Counted from the first letter of the stretch, positions 51,774-61,390 are shown. The stretch: 64,000 nucleotides of DNA from Saccharibacillus soli (GCA_002189105.1 NIOB01000001.1:1655119-1719118); one strand, 5' to 3'. Translations and numbers: made by a program. The notes: generated by a model from the letters alone, not told the origin.

Positions 51774-53133
51774 CCGCTCCCACTCCTCTCAGCCGCCAGG
51801 TGGTCAGTTTTTTCCGGTTATAATGCAAGATCAGGGTAAAGGCGATGATGATAATCCAGCATGGGAAGAAACGTCCACTGCCAAAATAGAAGTAACGTGG
51901 AATTTCCAGTACCCCAACCAGCCAGATCGGATAGATCATCATGCCGAAGGTGTGTCCTTTTTTAAATTGATTGTAGATGACGCCCGTGAAGAATCCGACA
52001 ATCACCCAGAAGACCAAAGCCCCGGAAAATCCGTAGTCATTATAGGGCTGGAGCAATCCCGATGGATTGTTGAACTCCGGATTGCCCATCGTAGCCAGTG
52101 TGTTGTTGATAACTGCCTGCGGCTCGAAACCGTAGATTGATTCGTATGCGTTGTCCGGCACACCGGGGAACTTCCAGATGAACTCTGCGGTTGAACTCGG
52201 GAACGGCAGCCAGTGGAATCCCAGGTGCTGCATGTACAAGGTCCCTGTATTGATCGCAGTCACGTAGTAACCGAAGAAGCGGGTCACGATAAATTCCCAG
52301 AACGACGGATAATAGTTGACATAGTAGCTGAGCCACGACCGGAAATACTCACTGGCACCGAAGAATCCGACCAGTGCAAGCAGTCCGACAATCGGATAAG
52401 CTCCCACAAACTTGGGCCTGCGCCCTATCTTCGCTCGCATGGAGAAGTAAACGACGGCCAGGGGGACGATAAATTCCATAATAGCGAGACGTTCCAGGAA
52501 AAACACAGCGCGTAACATGGTACATACGAAGACAATCGCCAACATCCATATGTAGACTTTCTTTTTGTTGTAAAACAGATAATACGAAGTCAAGATGACG
52601 AACGGGACACTGAAGTTGGTAAATGAAGTAACGCCCGCTACGTTGTTGAAATTCTCCTTGATACTGTAGATCGCTCCCGGTTCTCCACTTAGCACGTTCA
52701 TGAATAGACTCAGGCTGAACCCGCTGCGCAGCATAATCAGGAACCACACGGCATAACCGAACATGGTGAAGCCAAACAGCAGGTTGATCCACATCTTAAT
52801 GAAGGAATCTCTCTTGACGATCACTTCTCCAAATGCTTTGGAGGGTTTGGTGCCCCGGCCAGCCAGAGAGGCAAGGATGCCGCCAAGTACGAAGAAGCAG
52901 ACCGGAAGAATGGAATAGATAATGTTGGATTCACTGATGAATTTATTCACCCGATAAAACGAAACGTAGCTGTCCGAAGGGATATAGTAGGCCCCGATCA
53001 GAATGACTGTCATCAAGATCGGGAACACAATGGTGGGATTCAGCCACCAGATCCGCATACTGCCGCTGGTACTCTCTGGCCCAGGTACAGGTTTGGGTTG
53101 AATGTCTGCTTTAGATTTTCGTAGACTTGCCAT
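51766..53133 (-). CDS. Oligosaccharide repeat-unit polymerase, Wzy
   Basis: Integral membrane polymerase that joins repeat units on the outer face of the membrane, 455 residues, about 11 predicted helices and a large external loop (about 270-370) typical of Wzy. Sequence identity across Wzy families is low, so the call rests on topology (FFVLGGILASLAG, NLLFGFTMFGYAVWFLIMLR, FFLERLAIMEFIVPLAVVYF) and on its position among Wzx, Wzz and glycosyltransferase genes. The loop is rich in aromatic residues. The start follows GGAGG. Confidence 0.85.
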   Translation of the reverse strand: MASLRKSKADIQPKPVPGPESTSGSMRIWWLNPTIVFPILMTVILIGAYYIPSDSYVSFYRVNKFISESNIIYSILPVCFFVLGGILASLAGRGTKPSKAFGEVIVKRDSFIKMWINLLFGFTMFGYAVWFLIMLRSGFSLSLFMNVLSGEPGAIYSIKENFNNVAGVTSFTNFSVPFVILTSYYLFYNKKKVYIWMLAIVFVCTMLRAVFFLERLAIMEFIVPLAVVYFSMRAKIGRRPKFVGAYPIVGLLALVGFFGASEYFRSWLSYYVNYYPSFWEFIVTRFFGYYVTAINTGTLYMQHLGFHWLPFPSSTAEFIWKFPGVPDNAYESIYGFEPQAVINNTLATMGNPEFNNPSGLLQPYNDYGFSGALVFWVIVGFFTGVIYNQFKKGHTFGMMIYPIWLVGVLEIPRYFYFGSGRFFPCWIIIIAFTLILHYNRKKLTTWRLRGVGADE

Positions 53134-53173
53134 GGGTCCGATCCTCCTTTCTCTCTTGTGGCAGAGCCTCGGA

Positions 53174-54514
53174 TTAATCCGAGGCTACCGAATTGCGGAA
53201 CGGGGAGAGACTTTCCAGTTCAGGGCGACCAATCGAATAATATTGGAAGGTCGTATCTGCCAACTGCTCTCTGGAGTAAACATTGCGTCCATCAATCAAT
53301 ACGGGCTGTTTCATGATTCCATTCAGTTCCTGAAGATCTACTTCCTTAAATTCCGACCAATCGGTCAGCAGGCAGAGCGCGTCGCTGCTTGTCGCTGCTT
53401 CCATGGCGGTATCGCACCATTTTACATCCGACTCGTCGCGGAAAAAGCGGCGGAAATTCGACGTTGCGATAGGGTCATAGGCTTGAACGATTGCGCCTTC
53501 TTGGAGCAGCGTCTTGATGATGTCCAGCGCAGGAGCTTCACGCACATCATCCGTATTGGGCTTGAATGCCAGACCCCAGATCCCCACTGTTTTGCCCTGA
53601 AGATTGCCGAGCGAATGATTCAGTTTGGAGATGATATTGAAACGCTGGTCATTGTTCACTTCAACCACCGACTTTAGCAGCTTGAACTCGTAATCGACAT
53701 TGCCCGCGATTTGGATCAGCGCGTGCGTGTCTTTTGGGAAGCAGGAGCCGCCATAACCGATACCCGCCTGAAGGAAGGACGAGCCAATTCGGTTGTCATA
53801 TCCCATTCCTTTCGCTACGTGAGTGACATCGGCACCGACTTTCTCGCAAATATTCGCAATCTCGTTGATAAACGAAATCTTGGTGGCGAGAAAAGCGTTG
53901 GACGCATATTTAATCATCTCGGCGCTGCGCACTTCAGTAACCATAATCTCTTCTGTAAGAGGACTGTGAAGCTGAACCATGGTGGCTGCTGCACGTTCAC
54001 TGGCTGTACCGATGATGACACGATCCGGATGCAGGGTATCTTTAACGGCTGAACCTTCACGCAGGAACTCTGGCGTCGATACGATGTCAAAAGGATGTGG
54101 GCTTAGTTGACTGATAATCTTCTTGATCTTATCGTTGGTTCCGACTGGAACGGTACTCTTGGTCACCACAATCTTATAGCCATTCATCGCCAGGGCAATA
54201 TCCTGTGCAACCTGCTCCACATACTCCAGGTTCGCCTCGCCACTTGGCAGCGAAGGTGTACCTACGCAGATGAACACCACATCTGACTGCTGCACCGAAC
54301 GAGCCAGGTTGGTCGTGAACGATAGACGCCCTTGTTCTGTGTTTTTGATAATCAACTCTTGCAATCCAGGCTCATAGATCGGCACGTGACCTTGTTTGAG
54401 CTTTTCGATTTTGTCCAAGTCTTTGTCTACGCAGGTTACCTCATTGCCAATCTCCGAAAAGCAAACGCCCGATACCAAGCCAACATAACCGGTTCCGATA
54501 AATGTAAGTTTCAT
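53174..54514 (-). CDS. ugd: UDP-glucose 6-dehydrogenase
   Basis: Oxidises UDP-glucose to UDP-glucuronate with two NAD, supplying the acidic sugar, 446 residues. IGTGYVGLVSGVCFSEIGNE is the NAD fold, TPEFLREGSAVKDTLHPDRV the family signature, and GYGGSCFPKD contains the catalytic Cys near residue 260. C-terminal UDP-binding domain VGIWGLAFKPNTDDVREAPA is intact. It resembles Bacillus TuaD/YwqF. The start follows GGAG. Confidence 0.95.
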   Translation of the reverse strand: MKLTFIGTGYVGLVSGVCFSEIGNEVTCVDKDLDKIEKLKQGHVPIYEPGLQELIIKNTEQGRLSFTTNLARSVQQSDVVFICVGTPSLPSGEANLEYVEQVAQDIALAMNGYKIVVTKSTVPVGTNDKIKKIISQLSPHPFDIVSTPEFLREGSAVKDTLHPDRVIIGTASERAAATMVQLHSPLTEEIMVTEVRSAEMIKYASNAFLATKISFINEIANICEKVGADVTHVAKGMGYDNRIGSSFLQAGIGYGGSCFPKDTHALIQIAGNVDYEFKLLKSVVEVNNDQRFNIISKLNHSLGNLQGKTVGIWGLAFKPNTDDVREAPALDIIKTLLQEGAIVQAYDPIATSNFRRFFRDESDVKWCDTAMEAATSSDALCLLTDWSEFKEVDLQELNGIMKQPVLIDGRNVYSREQLADTTFQYYSIGRPELESLSPFRNSVASD

Positions 54515-54544
54515 GGAAACATTTCTCCTTTAATGTAGAGTCGG

Positions 54545-55705
54545 TCAGAGTACCCGCGTGATGATCCGTTCGGCACCAAAGTGGCGTCCGTCCTCATGCT
54601 GCTTGTTGTGAATATAGGCTTGCAGGTTCTGACGGAACACTTCGGGTGAAAAACGCAAGGCATTTTTGCGGCAGTTTGCCGGCAAAATCTTATGCTGCTC
54701 CTGCTCAAACCGCTCCACAGCGGATACGATCTCCGCTGGACTTTGCTTGTCGTAGAACACACCGGTTGGATTCACCTGATCCAGTCCCTTAACCGTCTCC
54801 AACGCACCGCCCTTGCCATAAGCGATGACCGGCGTCCCGCAGGCCTGCGCTTCAACGGGCGTAATTCCAAAGTCTTCTTCCGCTGCGAATACAAAAGCCT
54901 TGGCCCGCTGCATATGATCGACCAATGCTTCATCCGGCTGATACCCCAGGATCTGAATGTTAGCCGATTGATGTTTCCGTACTTTCTCCATATCCGGTCC
55001 GTCACCGATGATGACCAATTTCTTATCCGGCATCTGGGAGAAAGCCTCCGCGATCATGTCCATTTTCTTATAAGGAACCATACGCGAGGCTGTCAGGTAA
55101 AATTCCTCTTTGTCCTCACGTGCTGTAAAAGCAGCCACATTGACTGGCGGGTAAATCACCGAAGCTTCTCGGCGATACACTTTCCAGATACGGTTGGCAA
55201 TAAACTGCGAATTGGCGATGAAATGATCGACGCCATTGGATGTCCGATAATCCCACATCCGAATACGACTCAGGATTACCTTGGCCATCGTACCCTTCAG
55301 TCCTTTTTCCAATCCGGATTCCTTGAGATACTGCGGCTGCATGTCCCAGGCATAACGGATCGGAGAATGAACATAAGAGATATGCAGCTGATCGGGTCCG
55401 CTAATCACACCTTTGGCTACGGCATGAGAGCTGGACAGAATCAGGTCGTACGACGAGAGATCAAACTGCTCGATCGCAAGCGGCATCAGGGGCAGATATT
55501 GACGATATTTCTTCTTGGCAAGCGGCAGTTTCTGGATGAATGAGGTATGTACCTTCTTCCCACGCAGGAACGCTCGATCCTTTTCCGGCATAAAATCGAC
55601 CAGACTGTAAATCTCGGCTTCCGGGAAAAGTTGAATCATCTGCTCCAGCACTTTCTCCGATCCGGCGTAGCTGGTCAACCAATCGTGAATAATCGCAACT
55701 TTCAT
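54545..55705 (-). CDS. Glycosyltransferase family 4, WbaZ-like
   Basis: GT-B glycosyltransferase, 386 residues. IIHDWLTSYAGSEKVLEQM is the start typical of the WbaZ group of mannosyltransferases; SSHAVAKGVISG and SYVHSPIRYAWD are also characteristic, and FGITPVEAQACGTPVIAYGK is the donor-binding E-x7-E. A mannosyl donor would agree with the ManC gene in the operon, though this is inferred. The start follows AAGGATGAG. Confidence 0.88.
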   Translation of the reverse strand: MKVAIIHDWLTSYAGSEKVLEQMIQLFPEAEIYSLVDFMPEKDRAFLRGKKVHTSFIQKLPLAKKKYRQYLPLMPLAIEQFDLSSYDLILSSSHAVAKGVISGPDQLHISYVHSPIRYAWDMQPQYLKESGLEKGLKGTMAKVILSRIRMWDYRTSNGVDHFIANSQFIANRIWKVYRREASVIYPPVNVAAFTAREDKEEFYLTASRMVPYKKMDMIAEAFSQMPDKKLVIIGDGPDMEKVRKHQSANIQILGYQPDEALVDHMQRAKAFVFAAEEDFGITPVEAQACGTPVIAYGKGGALETVKGLDQVNPTGVFYDKQSPAEIVSAVERFEQEQHKILPANCRKNALRFSPEVFRQNLQAYIHNKQHEDGRHFGAERIITRVL

Positions 55706-55767
55706 CCGATCTCATCCTTTCTCCAAAGAGTATTTGTTTACAGGTTCGCGCTCGAAGTCTGTGTTTT

Positions 55768-56460
55768 TCAGTAGGCACCTTTTTTGAGCAGCACGCTTAC
55801 CACCGTGGCAAACAAAATACGGATGTCTAACCAGATCGTACGATGATACACATAATACAACTCCAGATCGACACGTTCTGGGTAGCCGACATCGCTGCGT
55901 CCGCTAACCTGCCAATAACCGGTTACTCCAGGCTTCACTGACAGCAGATCGTCCTTGCGATCTTTGTATTCCTTGAGTTCCTGGGCCACGATGGGTCTTG
56001 GACCCACTAGGCTCATCTCACCTTTGAGTACATTCAGCAGCTGTGGAAGTTCATCAAGGCTGGTCTTACGAAGAAAACGACCAATGGAAGTGATTCGGGG
56101 ATCTTCATCCTGTTCCAGCTTGTAATTGTTGGCTACGTATTTTTCGTATAGCACAGGGTCCTCTTTTAAACGCTGTTCCGCATTGGTCGCCATGGATCGG
56201 AATTTGTAGATGCTAAACATTCTGGAGTTTCGGCCAAAGCGTTTTTGTTTGAAAAACACCGGACCTTTTGGATCTTCAATCTTGATAAGCAGAGCCAATA
56301 CCAGAAATACCGGAGAGAGAAGGATCAATCCGATCAGCGAGGCCACCACGTCCATGCTGCGTTTTGTTGTATTGAACAAAATCCCCCGGTTCCATGTCAG
56401 GTTTCTGAAGGCTACTTGATTGTATTCTGTCGCTTCGGCATCGTTGTTAAATCCGCTCAT
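55768..56460 (-). CDS. Priming sugar transferase (bacterial sugar transferase family)
   Basis: Membrane enzyme that places the first sugar phosphate on undecaprenyl phosphate, 230 residues. It is the short form: one N-terminal hydrophobic hairpin (about 33-58; [20 protein letters not shown]) and the catalytic domain with [40 protein letters not shown] and GPRPIVAQE. The C-terminus has [13 protein letters not shown] and VDLELYYV. It resembles WcaJ/EpsL C-terminal domains. The start follows GGAGGGG. Confidence 0.93.
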   Translation of the reverse strand: MSGFNNDAEATEYNQVAFRNLTWNRGILFNTTKRSMDVVASLIGLILLSPVFLVLALLIKIEDPKGPVFFKQKRFGRNSRMFSIYKFRSMATNAEQRLKEDPVLYEKYVANNYKLEQDEDPRITSIGRFLRKTSLDELPQLLNVLKGEMSLVGPRPIVAQELKEYKDRKDDLLSVKPGVTGYWQVSGRSDVGYPERVDLELYYVYHRTIWLDIRILFATVVSVLLKKGAY

Positions 56461-56539
56461 GTTTTCCCCTCCATTTATGTTTGGATGTCTGCGGGTGTCG
56501 CATCGACAGTCTTCGAGGTTCGGTTCTTTGTGTTACTCG

Positions 56540-57181
56540 TCAGGCCTTGTTCAGCACGACTCCAAGAATATGTGCATTTACATGGTCCATTCCACGTTTT
56601 ACACGTTTGAGCTGCTCTTTCGTTACTTTGCCTTGATGAGCGACTAACACGACTCCATCGGACATCGTTCCCAGAATCTGCGCATCGGATACTTCCAGAG
56701 CAGAAGGCGAATCGATCAGAATCACATCGTAATAAGCTGACAGATCCTTGAGCAGTTCTTGCATATGATCGGAACCCAAGATTTCGGATGGATTGGGTGG
56801 GATCGTTCCAGCGGTCAGCACCGACAGATTCGGAATGGCCGTTGTGGAGACAGCAGCTTCAAGGCCACATTGTCCACTTAGCACATCGGTTAACCCACGC
56901 TTGTTGGAGCGGGGGAAAACCGTTTGTAGGGAAGGGTCACGCAGATTCCCGTCGATCAACAGCACTTTTTTATTTTCCTGAGAGTAGGATACTGCCAGAT
57001 TCGTTGCTGTTGTGGTCTTGCCTTCTCCGCCACCCGCAGAAGTAACCAGTAGAATCTTGGAAGATCGGCCCATCGTTGAAAAACGAATGTTCGTCCGCAG
57101 CGTTCGATAGGACTCCGAAGCTTCTGCACCTGAATTTTTATTGGCAACCAGATAAGTTCCATTGCCCATCGCTCTAGTCAT
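56540..57181 (-). CDS. CpsD/CapB-family tyrosine-protein kinase without a tyrosine tail
   Basis: Cytosolic BY-kinase-type ATPase that works with the Wzz-like protein to set polymer length, 213 residues. Walker A as SAGGGEGKTTTATNLAVSYS, A' as LLIDGNLRDPS, Walker B as VILIDSPSAL. EASESYRTLRTNIRFS at the N-terminus is the usual oligomerisation segment. Most homologues end with several tyrosines that are autophosphorylated; here the protein stops at GVVLNKA, with none. The ribosome site is weak (AGGCGATG). No tyrosine phosphatase gene is seen in the operon. Confidence 0.88.
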   Translation of the reverse strand: MTRAMGNGTYLVANKNSGAEASESYRTLRTNIRFSTMGRSSKILLVTSAGGGEGKTTTATNLAVSYSQENKKVLLIDGNLRDPSLQTVFPRSNKRGLTDVLSGQCGLEAAVSTTAIPNLSVLTAGTIPPNPSEILGSDHMQELLKDLSAYYDVILIDSPSALEVSDAQILGTMSDGVVLVAHQGKVTKEQLKRVKRGMDHVNAHILGVVLNKA

Positions 57182-57236
57182 CGATTACATCGCCTGCCTT
57201 TAATGGATTTAATTGATCCTATAGCTAAAGAAATGC

Positions 57237-58451
57237 TTACAAAACGTGCTGTGCTTCTCCTACCGAGTGGAACAGCGTATCTGGTCGCGTACGGTCTTCA
57301 CTCAACTGCTTGGAGATCACCATCTTGTAGAGGTCTTCCATTTTCCGTGTCTGTTCAAGAAGATCGAAATGGCGGCTTACACGCAGTCGGCCGTACTCGC
57401 TAAACGACTGCCAGCGTTCAAGATCCGTCAGCAGCTGCTCAATATAATGACCTAACTTGGATGAATCACGTTCGGGAGCCAGATAACCCGTCTTGCCATG
57501 TTCAACTGCTTCGGGAATTCCACCAGTAGCAAAGCTTGCCACCGGCAGCCCCATCGCTGCTGCTTCCAGAAACACCATACCCAGTCCTTCTTCGGCTCCA
57601 TTCTCCGCTCGTATACTCGGAACGCTGAACACACGTGCCCGGTTCATCCATTCACGAACGACCGAAGAAGGTTGTGTACCCAGGAAGCGATACTTTATCA
57701 GCTTTTCGGATGCCATTTGCTCTAATTCGCCCCGAAGTGGACCATCTCCAATGACAACCAGTTCGGCTTCCGGATGTTTCTTCTGAACGTCTGCCATCGC
57801 CTGAATCAGATAGGAACAGCCTTTTACCTCTACGAGCCGTCCCACAAACAGGACAATGTTTTCGCGTGGGATGGAAGGTTCAGGAGCAAAAGATTCCAGA
57901 TTGATTCCGATATAGTGGCGAATGATTTTTTCCGGTGGATAACCCTGACTAATCAACTTGCTGCGAATAAAGTCAGAGACTGCAATGAATAAAGCGCCTT
58001 TTTGCTGAAGTTTGGATCGCTGTTTCAGATAATTTCGATGGGTAAAATATGATTTCCTGGCATACTCGTCTTTAGTCGTAGCGTCATAACCGTGGAAAGT
58101 GACAATCAGCGGAATATTCAACTTTTCTGCGATTGGCATGGCCAGGCAGCCTTCCGGACCAAAATGGGCATGAATCAGGCGAGGCTGTATCGCTTTAAGT
58201 CGTCTGGTTAACCCTCTCCCCGGGCCCATCAATTTGAATTCCAATTCCTTTTTTCGGCCCGCGACTCCCCCTGTGTTGATGATGATTCGTTTGTCGGCTT
58301 CGATCTCCAGCCCAGGGACAAGACGCGAACCCATAAAGTAAGAATGGAAAGATTCCAAACGTTCGGCTTGGCTCTTAATAAAAGTCTCGGACGGCGGGAG
58401 AATCTGATCTCTGTAGATCAGCACGGGAAGTTCGGGTTGGATTAATTTCAT
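57237..58451 (-). CDS. Glycosyltransferase family 4, colanic-type
   Basis: GT-B glycosyltransferase, 404 residues. QILPPSETFIKSQAERLESF and LIHAHFGPEGCLAMPIAEKL match the WcaL/AmsK-like group; IALFVGRLVEVKG-type text reads IVLFVGRLVEVKGCSYLIQA, followed by IRAENGAEEGLGMVFLEAAA carrying the E-x7-E pattern. It lies second in the operon, directly after the Wzz-like gene. The donor is unknown. Confidence 0.88.
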   Translation of the reverse strand: MKLIQPELPVLIYRDQILPPSETFIKSQAERLESFHSYFMGSRLVPGLEIEADKRIIINTGGVAGRKKELEFKLMGPGRGLTRRLKAIQPRLIHAHFGPEGCLAMPIAEKLNIPLIVTFHGYDATTKDEYARKSYFTHRNYLKQRSKLQQKGALFIAVSDFIRSKLISQGYPPEKIIRHYIGINLESFAPEPSIPRENIVLFVGRLVEVKGCSYLIQAMADVQKKHPEAELVVIGDGPLRGELEQMASEKLIKYRFLGTQPSSVVREWMNRARVFSVPSIRAENGAEEGLGMVFLEAAAMGLPVASFATGGIPEAVEHGKTGYLAPERDSSKLGHYIEQLLTDLERWQSFSEYGRLRVSRHFDLLEQTRKMEDLYKMVISKQLSEDRTRPDTLFHSVGEAQHVL

Positions 58452-58463
58452 AATGGACCTCGA

Positions 58464-59219
58464 TTATCTCTGCTCGTTGGCAGTGCGTAATACGGTCGCT
58501 TCTTCCTGTTGGCCTGCATCATTCGTTTGTTGATTTTTGAGATCGCTTTTGGCAATCCGATCAACTCTTGCCAGTACAGGCAGTCCAATCGCACTCTCGA
58601 CATCCAGTTCCGTCTTCACGGAGTCATCCAGATATTCAAGCAGGAAGATGACACCAAATCCAAGCAGCAATCCAACGACCAGACTCAGCATAATCAACAT
58701 ATTTCTGTGATCGTTGACCGGCTCTGCTGATAGATTAGGGTCGGCTGCATTCAGTACACTCACATTATTGACCTGCATGATCTCTGGAATCTGGCTGATA
58801 AAGACGTTACCTGTCGAGTTCGCAATCGTAGCCGCTCTCTCGTACGAAGAATCTTGAACAGCCAAGTTAATGACCTGTGTATTTTGCGTCGAGTCGATCA
58901 TCAACTTGTCGCTGATCTGCGTTGAAGTCAAATTCAGCTCCGGATGACGTTCAACAACCAGCTTCGTGATCGAATCGGAAGTGATAATTTTCTTGTACGT
59001 GTTGATTAACTTCAGGTTAGCTTCAATGGAATTGGAATCGACCTGCGCCTGTCCTGTACTGCTAATCGACGGCTCATTAACGATCAAATCAACCGAAGCT
59101 TTGTAAAGAGGCTGATATTTGGTGTTATAAGCAATGGCGGCGGCGAAGCAAAGCAGCACCGTCAGGGCCAATACCCACCATCTTTTTTTGATGACACTCA
59201 TGTATTCCTTTAACTCCAT
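58464..59219 (-). CDS. Chain-length determinant / co-polymerase (Wzz, YveK-like)
   Basis: Membrane protein that sets polymer length and activates the CpsD-type kinase, 251 residues. ELKEYMSVIKKRWWVLALTV is the Wzz start, with a first helix at about 15-34 and a second at about 180-205 (MLIMLSLVVGLLLGFGVIFL), the latter with a Pro-Asn-rich pre-helix stretch. The external loop has DSITKLVVERHPELNLTS. C-terminal tail in the cytoplasm ends EQR. The ATG at 59217-59219 follows GGAGGG. First gene of the EPS operon. Confidence 0.92.
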   Translation of the reverse strand: MELKEYMSVIKKRWWVLALTVLLCFAAAIAYNTKYQPLYKASVDLIVNEPSISSTGQAQVDSNSIEANLKLINTYKKIITSDSITKLVVERHPELNLTSTQISDKLMIDSTQNTQVINLAVQDSSYERAATIANSTGNVFISQIPEIMQVNNVSVLNAADPNLSAEPVNDHRNMLIMLSLVVGLLLGFGVIFLLEYLDDSVKTELDVESAIGLPVLARVDRIAKSDLKNQQTNDAGQQEEATVLRTANEQR

Positions 59220-59974
59220 ATACGATCCCTCCGTCTTCTTCATGAAATAGGTGATGGCCATTCAGGCCTGTAAAATAAACCGCACCAGGCCAAATTCACC
59301 TGCTGCAACTCTTCGATCAAAAAAAGGTTAACGGATTAACATCTTTTTGTAATGAAAAAGTAAATTGATGAATTTTGCAAATCAGTTGGGATTCTCTTAC
59401 ATTTTCAAAACTGAAAATAGAAAATGCGAACCGCGCCGGTTGTCCGGCTGAATCCGGGTTCGTTTCATAGAGACCAACCTATTCACGATTTTCCTACCGT
59501 CTTTGCGGTCATCGTACTCATTATGTAGTCTGCCCAATTTCTCTAATCAACTCCCCTCCGTAATTTACTCATTGCTTTGACGAAAAGAAGTTGTGTTATC
59601 ATTCGGATGTCAAAAGTCCCTGTACCGATTTTTAGGTATCAAAACCTGTTCGATCTTATCTGCTCCTTCAGCAGCAGTTCAGATCTTTTCTGACGGCTTC
59701 GGAAAGTGATTTCCAAATTGTTAGTCTAGGCACTCGTTGTACTTCATTTTTATTGAATAATACGCCTTCAGCCTTCAAAAAGAATTTTAAAATGTGTCAA
59801 TTTTCACTCGCCTTTCTTTTTGCGTTTTCGATGCTTAGTTTATAAACCGCCGATTTTGCCTTGAATCAAATTCAAAATCTTTGGGATTTTTTTAGTTCGG
59901 TGTACCCAAGTTAAGGACGCTAGCAAGCAGACTGAATTACCTATTTTCAGTTATTCACCAATCTAAAGTAATAA
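59220..59974 (-). promoter_or_regulatory. Long leader/intergenic region of the EPS operon
   Basis: About 755 bases without a gene of useful size. Structured elements on the minus strand include a nested hairpin at 59427-59462 and, just upstream, ACGAT...ATCGT enclosing ACCG/CGGT (about 59488-59515). A GGAGGGGAG (about 59550-59558) precedes a nine-codon frame from TTG, a possible leader peptide. GTTAA/TTAAC followed by CTTTTTTTTG lies near 59320-59341. TTGATT and CATAAT near 59521-59550 could be a weak promoter. I could not match a known riboswitch. Confidence 0.45.
59427..59462 (-). ncRNA. Nested hairpin in the EPS leader (possible attenuator)
   Basis: On the minus strand CGAACC and GGTTCG enclose GCCGG/CCGGC with a 4-base loop ACAA. 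The RNA after it reads CATTTTCTATTTTC, a broken T-run. This could be a weak terminator or attenuator before the operon, or part of a larger regulatory RNA. Confidence 0.45.
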
Positions 59975-60008
59975 AAAGAAGCCAGACATCTACGTCTGGC
60001 TTCTTTTT
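59975..60008 (-). terminator. Rho-independent terminator after the anchored beta-helix gene
   Basis: AAGAAGCCAGAC and GTCTGGCTTCTT pair around a short loop, with A and T runs on either side. It begins six bases after the stop. Confidence 0.88.
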
Positions 60009-60013
60009 GAAAT

Positions 60014-61195
60014 TCAGAACCCAATATTTCCTTCAGAATGAATAATACCACTCTTAAAGTTGGTTGCTAGTCCCTGCGTATTTTCCAGCTTGTTTGCGTC
60101 GAAATAGATATTGCCAATGTCTCCGCTTCCCCATACTCCGATGCCTCCATGCACAGAATCGGCAATGGTATTCCCGTTAAATTTTACATCGTCAATGTTT
60201 CCCTGAGAGGCATAAACGAGAATGTTTGGATGCTCTGCTGCAATTCGAGTTCCGGTATGCTCAATGGTGTTTCCATTGATGACTACATTTTTGACATTTC
60301 GAGTATCCCATTCTTTTTCCACCGAGATATAAATGCCAGCCATCTCGGTATCTCGAATCTTGTTGTTTTCGATTTTGACATTTTCACCACCCACTACCGA
60401 GATCCCCCGCGCTTTCGAGCCATAGCCAACATCATTACCTCGAATCGTCACGTCACTTGTTGTCTTTGCATTGTCTTCGTAGCTCACCACTGCAATGGTG
60501 TCGTCACCTGCTTCACGAACGGTATTGTTCTCGACGGTGACCCCGGTGCTTCCGTTTGTAATATGTATACCGTCTGCCCCGGTTTGTTCCAGCTTATTTC
60601 CTCTGATCGTGCCTTTCGAGGATTCATCACCTACAAAAATCCCCGCTGTGCTGGACTTGGTAATCTGAATCCCTTCGATGGTAAAGTTGGTTGCTCCCCG
60701 AACGGTAATACTATTTTTATCATTGGCTCCATTTCCTCGTTCAACCGTTGTTTCATAAACATGAGCAAATCCAGACAGTACAGCTCCATCGCCTTCCACA
60801 TCAATGGAGCCATTTTCAGGATTTGTGGATGTTAGGATAGCTTGATCGGCTCCGTCTCCCAGAAGCTTAACCCCTTTTACCCGTAGAATTCCGCTTAAAC
60901 GGTAATTACCCGGTGGAATGTAAACGGCCTTATTCTGTTCGGCTGCCCGATCAAGCGTAGATTGGATAGCGTCCAGATCGTCCGTATCATCATTAGGCTT
61001 CGCACCATCATCGAGAATCGATAATGCTCCTTCGGGAATCTCGACGGATGCAGCTTCCTCCGACATTCCAGGATTCTCATCTTGCTTCGCTTCCTCGCGC
61101 ATGAACGATGCTCCTCTCCAGATCGCAAGCGCTGCTGCTGCAAGCACCACAATCGAGATGATCCAAGCTGCTCTTCGATTATTTTTCCTCTTCAT
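60014..61195 (-). CDS. Membrane-anchored parallel beta-helix protein
   Basis: Right-handed beta-helix of the NosD/pectate-lyase-like kind, 393 residues. One N-terminal membrane helix (about 8-26; AAWIISIVVLAAAALAIW) is not followed by a clear cleavage site, so it is probably an anchor. An acidic linker to about 60 leads to LDDGAKPNDDTDDLDAIQST, the usual start of the fold, and AVYIPPGNYRLSGIL, then about ten coils such as IEGIQITKSSTAGIFVG and TGADGIHITNGSTGVTVENN. Acting on a polysaccharide (lyase, epimerase or binding) is likely. It is paralogous to the next gene and next to the EPS operon. Confidence 0.87.
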   Translation of the reverse strand: MKRKNNRRAAWIISIVVLAAAALAIWRGASFMREEAKQDENPGMSEEAASVEIPEGALSILDDGAKPNDDTDDLDAIQSTLDRAAEQNKAVYIPPGNYRLSGILRVKGVKLLGDGADQAILTSTNPENGSIDVEGDGAVLSGFAHVYETTVERGNGANDKNSITVRGATNFTIEGIQITKSSTAGIFVGDESSKGTIRGNKLEQTGADGIHITNGSTGVTVENNTVREAGDDTIAVVSYEDNAKTTSDVTIRGNDVGYGSKARGISVVGGENVKIENNKIRDTEMAGIYISVEKEWDTRNVKNVVINGNTIEHTGTRIAAEHPNILVYASQGNIDDVKFNGNTIADSVHGGIGVWGSGDIGNIYFDANKLENTQGLATNFKSGIIHSEGNIGF

Positions 61196-61390
61196 GGTTT
61201 CCTCCTTCACTCTCTCACTTCTCTTTTTCTCCACTTCCTCACTTACCACTTTTGTTTAGGTTTCAAGTCACCGATTTCCCTGGATAAATTTTGTCTATTT
61301 TGTTTCAAAACGGTGAAAAGCGGTTAAGCAGGATTAGTGTTATATAAACCACTGACTCCGAATTTAAGCACGCCAACCTCCAAAACCAAC

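Noticed and set aside
59328-59341. TTAACG/TTAACA pair as a PhoP box
   Set aside because: The hexamers are 8 bases apart, not 11, and form a small dyad instead.
59440-59560. c-di-GMP riboswitch in the EPS leader
   Set aside because: GACCGCAAAGACGGTAGG looks superficially similar, but the conserved GGGACGCAAAGCC and GGCAGCCGGG parts are missing.
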